This document shows positions 48,244 through 57,055 of a stretch of 64,000 nt of DNA, piece by piece. A program made the position numbers and the translations under genes. Positions within the stretch are counted from its first letter, which is position 1; each line of letters begins with the position of its first letter. The DNA is from Idiomarina rhizosphaerae. GTDB lineage: Bacteria; Pseudomonadota; Gammaproteobacteria; Enterobacterales; Alteromonadaceae. The stretch is taken from the NCBI RefSeq assembly GCF_024159085.1, contig NZ_JAMZDE010000005.1, positions 186,001 through 250,000 of the forward strand, read 5' to 3'. The notes under the pieces are model-generated. The model did not search any database. It saw only the letters and a list, made by a program, of their open reading frames with translations, and was not told the origin of the DNA.

Positions 48244-50628
48244 TTACCAAGCATAATCGAATCGTAAACCAATCAGAGGCTCGGCCTCACTTTCGTCTTT
48301 CACTTCAACACCCCGACGGTAGTCAAACTCGGTGTCGTCGCCCGATGATGCAGACGTTACGTTGATGACATCAAGAAAAGCAGTTACATCTACAGGGCCA
48401 ACTGCGCGTCGATAGTCAACGCGAACATTCAAAATACCGGAACCGCTTTTGCGACCAACATTGCGCTCAGTAATCTCTTTCGAATAGCGCAAAGGTTGTC
48501 CGGGCCCCAATACGTCTGAGTGAATAATAAATTCGTCGTCTGGCCTGCCGGAAAGATATTTGTAGCGTCCGGCGACCTTCCAGCGGTCGTTTATTTCCCA
48601 GGTCAGCCCGAGGGTAGCAACATGCTCTCGGTTAAACTCGGCGGCTACGTCACCGCGACCGTCTTTCCGGTCGACTTCAGCATCGTTATAAGAATAGGTT
48701 GCGGTAGCGTATAGGCCTTCGCTAATCATACCGTTGGCGACAATATCCACACCGTAGGATGTACCGTCACCAATGTTTGCAAAAGTCCCGTTTGCTCGAT
48801 CAAGGTCTACCACCAGATTGTCGAGATTTTGATAATAGGCTTCAGTCAAAATTGACCAACGTTGGCTCGGGAAGTACTCAAAACCGACACTGCTGTGTGT
48901 GATTTCTTCGTTCTCAAGATCGTTCGACTGGTTAGCGGCAAGGTCTAAAAACCGTGGCGACTGATGAAATAACCCAGCACTGGCAAAGTATCGAACCGTG
49001 TTACCGGGTCGCCAGTTAACACTGAACCTGGGCGACACTAAAGTTTCGTCGGCAAAGCCGTCCCGCTCAAGCCGCATGCCCGTGCGAAAGTCCCAGTCAC
49101 CGTACTCAAAAACTTGCTCCACGTAACTTGCTAAGCTCGTTTCTTTCTGACTGAGTGAAGAGTTAATGTTTTCCGGCGTCAATACAATATAACGTTGATC
49201 GGGGTCTGGCCTAAAATCATCGTCGTCGTAGACAAATCGATTCCAGTCACCATCTAAGACGGTGTCGTAATCCAAATCCAGTTGCGTGACTCGAATACCA
49301 GCACTGAACGCGCCCCATTGATTCAGCATTTCGAAGTCACTTCGCCAGCCAATCTCGGTTTCATCTTCCCCTATAGTAATGATGTCTTCCCGCACTGGAA
49401 AACTGGACGCGGGCGACCCCGAAGGCACTTGATCAGGGAATGCTTCGCCCTCAGAACTGGTTTTGTCGCTTTTGCGGTAGTAAACCTTGTTGGTGAAGAC
49501 ACCGGTATCACCGATCAACGAACGCAAGGTAAATCCATACATATCGCTGTCTTGTTCGGAATCTTGAAGCGCTGCATCTTCGAAATTGGGTGATGCGAAA
49601 ACATGAGTTACGCCACGAGTATAATCCTCGTGTGTATCAATCAGTAAAATTTCCAATGTATTTTTCTGATTAATTGGTATGACCGACTTTACGATGAGGT
49701 CTCTTAAAACAGGCTCACCAATGTCGAGTTCATCGATAGTTTCAAACAAATCGCCGAAGTCCAGTCGTCTGGCAGAAACGAGTAATGTCGCGTCTTCTGT
49801 GATACCGACAGGACCATCGTAACCCACTTCATAGCCGGCAAGGTCGTAGCGGAAACTTGCAGAGGGGCTTGGGTTGCCATCGGCTACTTCCAGTTTGAGT
49901 AGCGATGCCGCCCGGCCACCATAGGCCGCGCCCCACCCACCGGGTGAGAACTCTGCTCCGCTGATAACGTTCGGTGCGAATATCGAGAAACGGCCACCAC
50001 CGCCGACGTCTTCCTCTTCACCCAGTGTCGCATCAAAGTGCACCGCTTTATCAAAGGGGAAGTCATCAACGAATAGCAAATTGTCTCTTGGACCACGGCC
50101 GCGAACACTAAAGCTTGCGAATTCACTTGCGGATGCCAGACCAGGCAACCCATCCAACGAGAGTAGCGGATCTGCTCCGCCGCCCACAGCGCTTCGCAAC
50201 GCTTCTCTATCAAGATAAGTGCTGGACGCTGATGCGAATGCATCGGTTTGCTGTCCCAGAACAACAACTCTCTCAATTTCCACTTCTCTAAGCTCTAATT
50301 CAAGCTTGATATTTTTGCGTGTAATGACGCGTACGCTTGGTTCATACACTGCAGTGAAACCGCTTTTGGCTGCATTCACCGAGTAAAGACCTGGGTCGAG
50401 CTGTCCAGCGACAATACGACCTTGTTCGTCGGTTTCGAAAGTTTGCGTGGAAGAGGTTTCTCGTTCCGTAATCGTGATTTGCGCGTTCGAGAGTGGCCGG
50501 TCAGTATTTTGATCTTTGACTATAATGGTCAGCGCACCGGGCGCCTCTGCTGCGTAGGTAAAAAATGGAAAGCTAATCAGGAGTGCCCACAGAGCTAACC
50601 ACGATACCTGTTTGAATTGTCTATTCAT
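48244..50628 (-). CDS. TonB-dependent receptor with N-terminal carboxypeptidase-regulatory-like domain
   Basis: A 794-residue outer-membrane receptor. After a signal peptide (about 1-27) comes an Ig-like carboxypeptidase-regulatory domain (GALTIIVKDQNTDRPLSNAQ to about 110), then a TonB-box-like stretch (EIERVVVLGQ), the plug domain, and a beta barrel ending in GLRFDYAW with an aromatic C-terminal residue. The substrate is unknown. The added domain is common in receptors of the SusC/Oar type. Two-component genes follow directly. Confidence 0.9.
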   Translation of the reverse strand: MNRQFKQVSWLALWALLISFPFFTYAAEAPGALTIIVKDQNTDRPLSNAQITITERETSSTQTFETDEQGRIVAGQLDPGLYSVNAAKSGFTAVYEPSVRVITRKNIKLELELREVEIERVVVLGQQTDAFASASSTYLDREALRSAVGGGADPLLSLDGLPGLASASEFASFSVRGRGPRDNLLFVDDFPFDKAVHFDATLGEEEDVGGGGRFSIFAPNVISGAEFSPGGWGAAYGGRAASLLKLEVADGNPSPSASFRYDLAGYEVGYDGPVGITEDATLLVSARRLDFGDLFETIDELDIGEPVLRDLIVKSVIPINQKNTLEILLIDTHEDYTRGVTHVFASPNFEDAALQDSEQDSDMYGFTLRSLIGDTGVFTNKVYYRKSDKTSSEGEAFPDQVPSGSPASSFPVREDIITIGEDETEIGWRSDFEMLNQWGAFSAGIRVTQLDLDYDTVLDGDWNRFVYDDDDFRPDPDQRYIVLTPENINSSLSQKETSLASYVEQVFEYGDWDFRTGMRLERDGFADETLVSPRFSVNWRPGNTVRYFASAGLFHQSPRFLDLAANQSNDLENEEITHSSVGFEYFPSQRWSILTEAYYQNLDNLVVDLDRANGTFANIGDGTSYGVDIVANGMISEGLYATATYSYNDAEVDRKDGRGDVAAEFNREHVATLGLTWEINDRWKVAGRYKYLSGRPDDEFIIHSDVLGPGQPLRYSKEITERNVGRKSGSGILNVRVDYRRAVGPVDVTAFLDVINVTSASSGDDTEFDYRRGVEVKDESEAEPLIGLRFDYAW

Positions 50629-50741
50629 ATTGTTACCCTCTAAAAACCCACTGTCATTTTTTGATGGATTGCTGCGAGGTTAACAAAGCTAATGTGACTA
50701 AAAAGTCGCTGTCATGTGAAAGCTACATCAAAGACATTGTT

Positions 50742-50879
50742 CTACATTGGTTCGAAAGTAAAGATAGTAACGAACATCATATGTGCCACCAGACAAAGTG
50801 TCAGCGCAATGAAAACAACAGGCCACCACGCAGGTAGCCCATTCAACCAACCTTGCTGATGAGCAATTCTGCTGTTTCG
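50742..50879 (-). other. Short open frame encoding a possible membrane-protein remnant
   Basis: In the 306-bp gap between ribB and the TonB receptor gene the minus strand is open for about 45 codons (50879-50742). The translation contains GLPAWWPVVFIALTLCL and a second hydrophobic run ending at a TAG. No good start codon is present, only a TTG at 50846. It may be the C-terminal remnant of an inner-membrane protein or a chance frame. Otherwise the gap holds the receptor promoter region and a hairpin next to ribB. Confidence 0.3.
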
Positions 50880-50891
50880 CTAAAGCACGGA

Positions 50892-50920
50892 ACAGAGGAG
50901 ACACTTTGGTACTCCTCTGT
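50892..50920 (-). terminator. Hairpin downstream of ribB, possible terminator
   Basis: ACAGAGGAG (50892-50900) pairs with CTCCTCTGT (50912-50920) around an 11-nt loop, 14 nt beyond the ribB stop. The tract after it is only mildly T-rich on the minus strand. Confidence 0.5.
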
Positions 50921-50934
50921 CGCTTGAGCTTATG

Positions 50935-51591
50935 TTAGGCCAGCTTTTGTTGGTGTTGTTGCCGGTATTGCGCAATGTCCTCAATGGTCAGCACAGACAT
51001 CTTATGACGACGAGCAAATGCAACAACCTCAGGGGTTTTAGCCATGGTGCCGTCAGGGTTGGTGAGTTCACAGAGAACCCCTGCAGGGACTAACCCCGAC
51101 ATCTGCATCAAGTCTACCGTTCCTTCGGTATGTCCGCGGCGAGTTAAGACTCCTCCCGAGCGGGCACGCAGTGGAAAGATATGGCCGGGCCGAGCGAGAT
51201 CGCTGGGTCTGGCATCAGAATAAATCGCGGTTTTAATGGTGGTCACCCGATCTTGGGCAGAAACACCAGTAGTTACCCCTTCCTTTGCTTCAATTGAGAC
51301 CGTAAAAGCGGTTTGGTTTTTACTATTGTTTTCGGTCACCATTGGAGGTAAGTCTAGTTGATTGGCTTGTGAGTCGGTCAGGCAGAGACAAACTATTCCG
51401 CTACCTTCACGGATCATCATTGCCATCTGAGCAGCCGTAAGGCTTTCTGCCGCATAAATTATGTCCCCCTCATTCTCACGATCTTCATCGTCTAAAAGCA
51501 AAACGCCTTGACCTTGACGGAGGGATGTAAGGGCTTGTTCAACACGCGAAATCGGATCACCGAACTCGGAAACTAAAGAAAACTGATTCAT
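50935..51591 (-). CDS. ribB: 3,4-dihydroxy-2-butanone-4-phosphate synthase
   Basis: RibB converts ribulose 5-phosphate to the four-carbon precursor of riboflavin. The 218-residue protein has the acidic metal-binding segment [18 protein letters not shown] and the signature [17 protein letters not shown]. It is the stand-alone form, without a GTP cyclohydrolase II domain. An FMN riboswitch and terminator lie upstream, so expression should fall when FMN is abundant. Confidence 0.97.
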   Translation of the reverse strand: MNQFSLVSEFGDPISRVEQALTSLRQGQGVLLLDDEDRENEGDIIYAAESLTAAQMAMMIREGSGIVCLCLTDSQANQLDLPPMVTENNSKNQTAFTVSIEAKEGVTTGVSAQDRVTTIKTAIYSDARPSDLARPGHIFPLRARSGGVLTRRGHTEGTVDLMQMSGLVPAGVLCELTNPDGTMAKTPEVVAFARRHKMSVLTIEDIAQYRQQHQQKLA

Positions 51592-51640
51592 GGTATAACT
51601 CCTAAAATTTAACCAGAATCAGGGCTGTTTTTGAGGAATT

Positions 51641-51669
51641 AAAAGCGCCACCAAGCGCCAGGCGGACGC
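51641..51669 (-). terminator. Riboswitch-associated intrinsic terminator
   Basis: On the minus strand, GCGTCCGCC and GGTGGCGC form a stem with one bulged base around an 8-nt loop, followed by TTTT. It lies between the FMN aptamer and ribB, where the expression platform is expected. Confidence 0.72.
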
Positions 51670-51705
51670 AACCACGCCCACCTCTTATTTGGTGTGTTTG
51701 TTCAT

Positions 51706-51855
51706 TCTCTCTCATCCGGACTATCACCGTCGGCTCTGGCATCAGACCAGATCTGCTGACCTCGACGAATCGAGCGCTCGTGGGCTCACTTGGACACTGT
51801 CAATAAGCAGCACCATGTCTACCACCGGTGGGGAATTGCACCCCGCCCTGAGAAT
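51706..51855 (-). ncRNA. FMN riboswitch (RFN element)
   Basis: On the minus strand the conserved RFN segments occur in order: CAGGGCGGGGTGCAATTCCC, CACCGGTGGTA, AGCCCACGAGCGC, GGTCAGCAGATCTGGT, CCAGAGCCGACGG and AGTCCGGATGAGAGA. These form the multi-branched FMN aptamer. It precedes the terminator and ribB and should act on transcription elongation. Confidence 0.95.
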
Positions 51856-51924
51856 TTTTAATTACAACATTTCAGTCGACTGATATAGCCAACTGAGCAC
51901 TGCTATTAGTCAGCAACGCAATAG

Positions 51925-52854
51925 TTATATTAATCTTTTATTATGAGAGGAGAAAGCGGAATCTGGTGCAATATATGCTGCTAGCTCTTCCGGCTCACCT
52001 GAAGGAAACGCTTCTTTTAGAAATTCAAGAAAAGCAGAGACACGAGCGTTGAGTAGCCTGCGTGAAGGATAGAGCGCCCACAGAGCAATTTCCGGGCCTT
52101 CCACTTCCCCCCAGAGCTCAAGACGTCCAGCCTTCAGGTCTTGACTAACCAGCGAAATTGGAAGCTGACCAGCGCCTGCGCCAGCACGCACGGCGTCACG
52201 CACCATGAGCATAGACGAAAGATTAAGAATAGGATTCACTGCCTGACGCACCTTTGTGCCTGCCGTAATTAAATCCCAGGCTTGCGTTTGCTGGTTGGCT
52301 CCTCTTACAACAACAGGAACTGGTTCATTCTCGGAGGGACGTTTCAAATTGGGATTGGCAACCGCCACCAATCTGTCACGCATAAAAATCCGTCCGTAAA
52401 GATTTTCATCGATTTCAGGGTTCACTCGAATCACCAAGTCATAACCTTCTTCGACCATATCGACAGACCGGTCTTCAGTAGTCACTTCGAGTTGAACATC
52501 CGGGTATTTCGCGGTGAACTCAGCAGCAATTTTGCCCATAGCAATTTGGCTGAACAGCAATGGCGCGCTAATACGCAATCGACCTACGGGACGATCTGCA
52601 CCAGAAGAAAGGGAATTGAGCGTTTCATCCAACTCTGTCAATAAAGTACGAGTTCTTTCGTAAAGCGCTATCCCCTCCTGAGTTAGCTTGAGCTTTCTAG
52701 ATCCGCGCTCAAAAAGCCTAAGTTGAAGACTGCTCTCCATCTCCGCAACTCGGCGAGACAAAGTTGCCTTCGGCCGCCCGCTAGCCCTTGCGGCCCGTCC
52801 AAATCCGCCATGACGAGCCACCAGGTTGAAATCGGCAATCGCAAGTAAATTCAT
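51925..52854 (-). CDS. LysR-family transcriptional regulator
   Basis: A 309-residue regulator. The N-terminal winged helix-turn-helix is seen in GGFGRAARASGRPKATLSRR, and the rest is a periplasmic-binding-protein-like effector domain (RLRISAPLLFSQIAMGKI onward). It resembles the CrgA-like subgroup. It is divergent from the NmrA-type gene at 52976 with a 121-bp shared promoter region, so control of that gene is likely. Effector unknown. Confidence 0.93.
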   Translation of the reverse strand: MNLLAIADFNLVARHGGFGRAARASGRPKATLSRRVAEMESSLQLRLFERGSRKLKLTQEGIALYERTRTLLTELDETLNSLSSGADRPVGRLRISAPLLFSQIAMGKIAAEFTAKYPDVQLEVTTEDRSVDMVEEGYDLVIRVNPEIDENLYGRIFMRDRLVAVANPNLKRPSENEPVPVVVRGANQQTQAWDLITAGTKVRQAVNPILNLSSMLMVRDAVRAGAGAGQLPISLVSQDLKAGRLELWGEVEGPEIALWALYPSRRLLNARVSAFLEFLKEAFPSGEPEELAAYIAPDSAFSSHNKRLI

Positions 52855-52975
52855 AGTGTTCCACTATTGAGACATACAGTCCAAATATAGCATCTATCGA
52901 ACTGAATTTGAAACAACTAGAGTGTAACTCGTAGTAAGGCAATACATTATCTTTAACTTATTAGGAGCAATACTC

Positions 52976-53857
52976 ATGACTATTCTTGTAACTGGTTCCA
53001 CTGGCCGTGTCGGCCAACAGGTCGTAAATCAATTAGTTAATCGTGGCGCAAATGTACGCGTCCTCACTCGTGATCCTTCCAAAGCTAAATTCCCGGACGG
53101 CGTGGACGTCGCAAAAGGCGACTTGCTCGACATTGACTCGCTGCGCAATGCATTTAGCGGCGTCACTAGCCTGTTCCTGCTCAATGCTGTCACCGAAGAC
53201 GAATTCACTCAGGCGCTCATCACCTTAAACATAGCGCGTGAAGCGGGAATTGAACGGGTGGTGTACCTGTCCGTTTTCGACGCAGACAAAGCTGTGAACG
53301 TACCTCATTTTGCTGTGAAGTACGGCGCCGAGCGTATGCTTGAGCAGATGGATTTCAGTGCGACTATTCTGCGTCCGGCCTACTTTATCGACAACGAGCA
53401 GATGATTAAGGATGTGATCTTCAACTATAGCGTCTACCCCATGCCAATCGGTAGCAAGGGCATTGCCATGGTAGACGTTCGCGACATCGCCGAAGTCGCT
53501 GCAATCGAATTGATTCGTCGCGATACGGCTCCAAACAAATTGCCGACTGAAGTCATTAATATAGTTGGTCCCGACACGCTGACGGGCTCAGATGTGGCCG
53601 CGATTTGGTCGGAAGTTCTCGGCCGCACGGTTAACTACGGCGGCGACGATCCCAGTGAATTCGAGAAGAATATGGCGACTTTCATGCCAAAATGGACAGC
53701 CTATGAAATGCGGTTAATGGCTGAGCGCTACGTCACCGACGGTATGATCCCAAAATCCGGCGATGCCGAACGTCTGACAGAAATCCTCGGCCGACCATTG
53801 CATACCTATCGCGAATTTGCAGCGACACTTGCCAAGCAAGCAACGGCAAAGGACTGA
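52976..53857 (+). CDS. NmrA-like NAD(P)-binding protein
   Basis: A 293-residue Rossmann-fold protein of the atypical SDR/NmrA group. The nucleotide-binding motif is VTGSTGRVGQQV, and ATILRPAYFIDN and VDVRDIAEVAA are typical of this group, which includes quinone reductases of the QOR2 type and redox sensors. The classical YxxxK is replaced by the pattern HFAVKYGAE. A GGAG ribosome-binding site precedes the ATG. The divergent LysR gene probably regulates it. Confidence 0.9.
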   Translation: MTILVTGSTGRVGQQVVNQLVNRGANVRVLTRDPSKAKFPDGVDVAKGDLLDIDSLRNAFSGVTSLFLLNAVTEDEFTQALITLNIAREAGIERVVYLSVFDADKAVNVPHFAVKYGAERMLEQMDFSATILRPAYFIDNEQMIKDVIFNYSVYPMPIGSKGIAMVDVRDIAEVAAIELIRRDTAPNKLPTEVINIVGPDTLTGSDVAAIWSEVLGRTVNYGGDDPSEFEKNMATFMPKWTAYEMRLMAERYVTDGMIPKSGDAERLTEILGRPLHTYREFAATLAKQATAKD

Positions 53858-53902
53858 ATGCTCCAGCCCTTTATGAACCCCGATTACCAGAAAGCCCCTG
53901 TA

Positions 53903-53928
53903 TGCTCCTTCCAAAACTGGAAGGAGCA
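53903..53928. terminator. Strong hairpin between converging genes
   Basis: TGCTCCTTCCA and TGGAAGGAGCA form a perfect 11-bp stem around the loop AAAC, 45 nt after the NmrA-type gene and facing the converging gene at 53972. There is no T tract on either strand, so it may end transcripts poorly or protect 3' ends. Confidence 0.5.
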
Positions 53929-53971
53929 ATATCGTAACAACGTCACTTTTTAGCTTTAAACACATGCGGCG

Positions 53972-54286
53972 TTATTCGACTTTCACTTCAACTAAATTGG
54001 CCACAGGGTAAGTCAGTTGACCTACACCCATACAAACACTAAACCCTATTAACCAGTCCAATAAGTCAGGTAAATTTAGGAAAGATAAAAAGTGGTCAAT
54101 TATTAGCCAGCTTGGTACTCCTAAAATGCATGTGCCTAATACGGAAGAGAGTATACTTGCCGTTAAATTCGCCCTACAAAACTCACATGAAATATAGCCG
54201 CGAGAAATAAGCGCAATTCTTTCCTTAAAGCGAATATTTCTCTCGCAGTTGGGGCAGTTGGGGCAGTTGGTATCTAATAATTTCAT
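53972..54286 (-). CDS. Small zinc-ribbon membrane protein
   Basis: A 104-residue protein. The N-terminal 40 residues contain CPNCPNC and CEFC, a likely zinc ribbon, and the rest has two hydrophobic segments (about 45-70 and 76-98). No named family is recognised. The start at 54286 places the ATG 9 nt after the end of the ChaN-like gene, which suggests co-transcription. The doubled PNC comes from a tandem copy of the 9-mer GGGGCAGTT (plus strand), a recent small duplication. Confidence 0.62.
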   Translation of the reverse strand: MKLLDTNCPNCPNCERNIRFKERIALISRGYISCEFCRANLTASILSSVLGTCILGVPSWLIIDHFLSFLNLPDLLDWLIGFSVCMGVGQLTYPVANLVEVKVE

Positions 54287-54294
54287 TCTGAAAA

Positions 54295-55419
54295 TTAATC
54301 CAACTCCACCCTGTCGTCCCAAATCAGATCACCATTCAGACTATGCAAGGTCACTCGGTAATTACCGGAAGGCAGATAAAGCGGTAATTGCTCACCGGCA
54401 TCGGACATCACACGGTCGGCAACGTAGCCGGTCTCGGTATTGTAAGCCTGAAGTATGACGGGCTTGCTCTCAGGCCAGTCCGCTTCATTTGGGATGTAGG
54501 CGTCACCCAGAGCCTTCCTAAAATAACCGATGTTTGTTGGCGGTGCTTTAGGTACCCGTATTTGTATATCAACATTTTGCACGCTTCCCACATTTATAAT
54601 ATCGCCGTCCTGCTTATATGCATAACTGGCTAGTGGATTATTTTCATCGCCGCTGTACGGGCAGGCTGTTGTATCGATAGTCAGAGGATTAATACCATGG
54701 TCGTTTTTCAAAAAGTCACTCATTGTGCGGTATTTACCGCCCGGGTATTTAAGTGGTGCTTCGGCTATGTGCGCCCAACCGGCAAATATCAGAAACCGGG
54801 CGTTGTCATCTGCCTGGGTTATTTGTTCTATGATATTCTCAGCTTGCTGCTTATCTCTGAATGCAAAGCCTTCAGCAAAGTCCATGTCGTCCGGCGTGCT
54901 CTTTTCTGCCTCGTACCCAAACACCTTAAAACCTAGCGCTTCGGCCTTTTGAATGAGGTTGGACATCATCGATTCTTGAAAGTAAAACTCCCTGGCTGCT
55001 TTCTCACCAGGCCCAAAAGCTTCAAAGCCCACATGTGTAAACCCTTGTTCTTTAAACCAAGGCAACCACTTGGCTACCAGCGCTCTTGAAGCCACGTTGA
55101 AGTGATTTTCGTTCACCATAACAACCTGGTGGTCCGCAATATGCTTTTTCACTAAAGGCGTTGCTGGCACTTTTTTGGCCGAGCTATCCAGCTTGCAGTA
55201 ACTATACTCAGTATATTTAGTCAGGAACTCATAGACCTTATCGGAGCGACCCAGCATGGTATAAATTTGCGCTTCGTTTTGCGGGTTGCTAACGTAATCA
55301 AGTAAGGTATTAATGCGCCCCTGTTCAAAGTAAGGAGCGATATCAGAAAGAGGGTTTTCTTTTGTTTCTGCAAACACCATTAAGGGTACACACAGTAATA
55401 GCGCTAGAAAATGACGCAT
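54295..55419 (-). CDS. Secreted ChaN/EreA-like protein
   Basis: A 374-residue protein with a signal peptide (cleavage near residue 17). The central region has the pattern HQVVMVNENHFNVASRALV, then THVGFEAFG and LIFAGWAHIAE. These Glu/His positions resemble the EreA/ChaN-like fold, which includes haem-binding lipoproteins and esterases. The C-terminal 100 residues form a separate beta-rich domain. The assignment is by motif only; substrate unknown. A small zinc-ribbon membrane protein follows in the same direction. Confidence 0.65.
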   Translation of the reverse strand: MRHFLALLLCVPLMVFAETKENPLSDIAPYFEQGRINTLLDYVSNPQNEAQIYTMLGRSDKVYEFLTKYTEYSYCKLDSSAKKVPATPLVKKHIADHQVVMVNENHFNVASRALVAKWLPWFKEQGFTHVGFEAFGPGEKAAREFYFQESMMSNLIQKAEALGFKVFGYEAEKSTPDDMDFAEGFAFRDKQQAENIIEQITQADDNARFLIFAGWAHIAEAPLKYPGGKYRTMSDFLKNDHGINPLTIDTTACPYSGDENNPLASYAYKQDGDIINVGSVQNVDIQIRVPKAPPTNIGYFRKALGDAYIPNEADWPESKPVILQAYNTETGYVADRVMSDAGEQLPLYLPSGNYRVTLHSLNGDLIWDDRVELD

Positions 55420-55521
55420 AACACAGACCTTTGTTGTTAAGTTGTTACTAAACGATAGCCTACTGCGTTTTATTAAACAATCGGTTATTATTTATTCACA
55501 GACACTTCGAAGGTCGCCTGC

Positions 55522-56334
55522 ATGTCACACAGCAAATTTGACATTATACCTGCTGCCAGCTTCTCTAATATTGGGTTAGAAATTATCTCACCGTTTCCGG
55601 GCCTTTCCAGCTGGATTCAGTGCTTGTGGGTTACTGACCACACGAAGAACAATTCGCGCCATGTTGAAGAAAAGCTGTACCCTGATGCTGGGTCCAGTTT
55701 AACTTTTGAAATACGTCATACTCGGATCAATGCTCGTTATTTTCACCATACTCGAGTCGTTACTCACCGTTGGGATACATCAACAAGGTACATTAGCGTA
55801 CGATTCCGCCCGGGAGGCGCCAAAGCACTGCTGGGGCTGGATATCGAAGCTTCGCAGAACATCGAAATTGAGTTACTCGACACACCCTTTTCTCAACAAC
55901 TCAGTTTATGGCCATTAATGGACATGCTGCCTAGTCTATCGGCAGAACAGCAAGTACAGGCTGTACAAAACTGGTTACTGACGCTGAGTTATCGCGCTCA
56001 AGAACCGAATCGTAAGTGGTCGACTTTATTGGCTCATGCGTTCGCTGATTTAATACCGCCTCAGCAACTGGCGTTACAAAACGGGTTTAGTCGACGCACA
56101 CTGGAAAGGCAATTGCGCAAATACTTGGGTTTTACGCCAAATCAGCTGCACGGCTTTGCTCAAATTCGAGCAGCCCGACAATATTTAATTATAACACCGG
56201 ACAGTCTCAGCGACATTGCTCTTGCCTGTGGCTACTTCGATCAAGCTCACTTTACGAATGCTTTCCGTGAGCAAACTCTGGAAACACCACTTCAATACCG
56301 CCAAAGAAAAATGTCGCAAATCTCCAATCGATAA
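55522..56334 (+). CDS. AraC-family transcriptional regulator
   Basis: A 270-residue regulator. The N-terminal half is an effector or dimerisation domain of the type found in many AraC proteins (SPFPGLSSWIQCLWVTD, RFRPGGAKALLG). The C-terminal half has two helix-turn-helix motifs, LALQNGFSRRTLERQLRKYL and DIALACGYFDQAHFTNAFRE. It is followed after 47 nt by the AhpD-like gene in the same direction and probably regulates it. Confidence 0.92.
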   Translation: MSHSKFDIIPAASFSNIGLEIISPFPGLSSWIQCLWVTDHTKNNSRHVEEKLYPDAGSSLTFEIRHTRINARYFHHTRVVTHRWDTSTRYISVRFRPGGAKALLGLDIEASQNIEIELLDTPFSQQLSLWPLMDMLPSLSAEQQVQAVQNWLLTLSYRAQEPNRKWSTLLAHAFADLIPPQQLALQNGFSRRTLERQLRKYLGFTPNQLHGFAQIRAARQYLIITPDSLSDIALACGYFDQAHFTNAFREQTLETPLQYRQRKMSQISNR

Positions 56335-56381
56335 CTAGCGAATGTTCCTAAAGTATCCGGAGTTAATCTTTGGAGGACATT

Positions 56382-56834
56382 ATGCAACACCGAATTTCAC
56401 AATCTTCACTTTATAAACAATGCCCGCGCCTAGTGACTCATTTAACCGCATTAGGTGACGTGCCGGAATCAGCAAAGCTATCCCCGCAACTTCTGCATCT
56501 CGTCAAATTGCGCGCATCACAACTAAACCACTGTGGCTTTTGTCAGAAAATGCATGCTGATGAAGCCCGAGCTGATGGTGAAGTCCAGTCAAGGTTAGAT
56601 GTGCTCCCGGCCTGGAAGGAATTATCCTGTTTTACCGAAAAAGAGCAAGCTGCGTTGGCTTGGACGGAAGCACTAACGCTAATTAACGATGTAGAGATAG
56701 CTGATAATATCTTTCAAGCTGCACTGGACGCTTTTGGAGAAGGCGAGTTAATTGAATTGACCGCGGTCATAGTACAGATAAATAGCTGGAATCGTATTGC
56801 CGTAAGTTTCCGTTTCCAACCCGACATAAAATAA
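56382..56834 (+). CDS. AhpD-like carboxymuconolactone decarboxylase family protein
   Basis: A 150-residue all-helical protein of the CMD/AhpD superfamily. The redox centre CxxC-x3-H is present as CGFCQKMH (Cys51, Cys54, His58), which supports alkylhydroperoxidase-type activity. The ATG at 56382 is chosen because GGAGGA lies 5 nt upstream; an earlier in-frame TTG overlaps that site. It overlaps the next gene by 1 nt. Confidence 0.9.
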   Translation: MQHRISQSSLYKQCPRLVTHLTALGDVPESAKLSPQLLHLVKLRASQLNHCGFCQKMHADEARADGEVQSRLDVLPAWKELSCFTEKEQAALAWTEALTLINDVEIADNIFQAALDAFGEGELIELTAVIVQINSWNRIAVSFRFQPDIK

Positions 56835-57031
56835 TGGGTCGTAGTATGAAAGCAACTTTCTTACAGCGCCTTCAAAAAAACACATTAGGGATATTGGCTA
56901 GCTTGTCGTTTTTCTTTGGAAGTATGCTATTTCTACCCACTTTCGCAAGCTACGCAACAGTAGGTGTGTGGCTCTTCATGACAGGATCGGCGTTGATGTT
57001 TATCGATATTATTCGCCCACTAAATGATTAG
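56834..57031 (+). CDS. YrhK-like small membrane protein
   Basis: A 65-residue protein with two hydrophobic segments, LGILASLSFFFGSMLFLP and GVWLFMTGSALMFIDII, matching the YrhK domain pattern with its paired GS turns. The start overlaps the AhpD-like stop in TAATG; an ATG four codons later is also possible. The function of YrhK proteins is unknown. Coupling to a peroxidase-type gene hints at an envelope stress role. Confidence 0.7.
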   Translation: MGRSMKATFLQRLQKNTLGILASLSFFFGSMLFLPTFASYATVGVWLFMTGSALMFIDIIRPLND

Positions 57032-57055
57032 TGGGTGATTGGGCTAAAGGTGTTT

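Noticed and set aside
51689-51883. 64-codon frame on the plus strand across the ribB leader
   Set aside because: It runs antisense through the FMN riboswitch; its sequence is explained by the conserved RNA.
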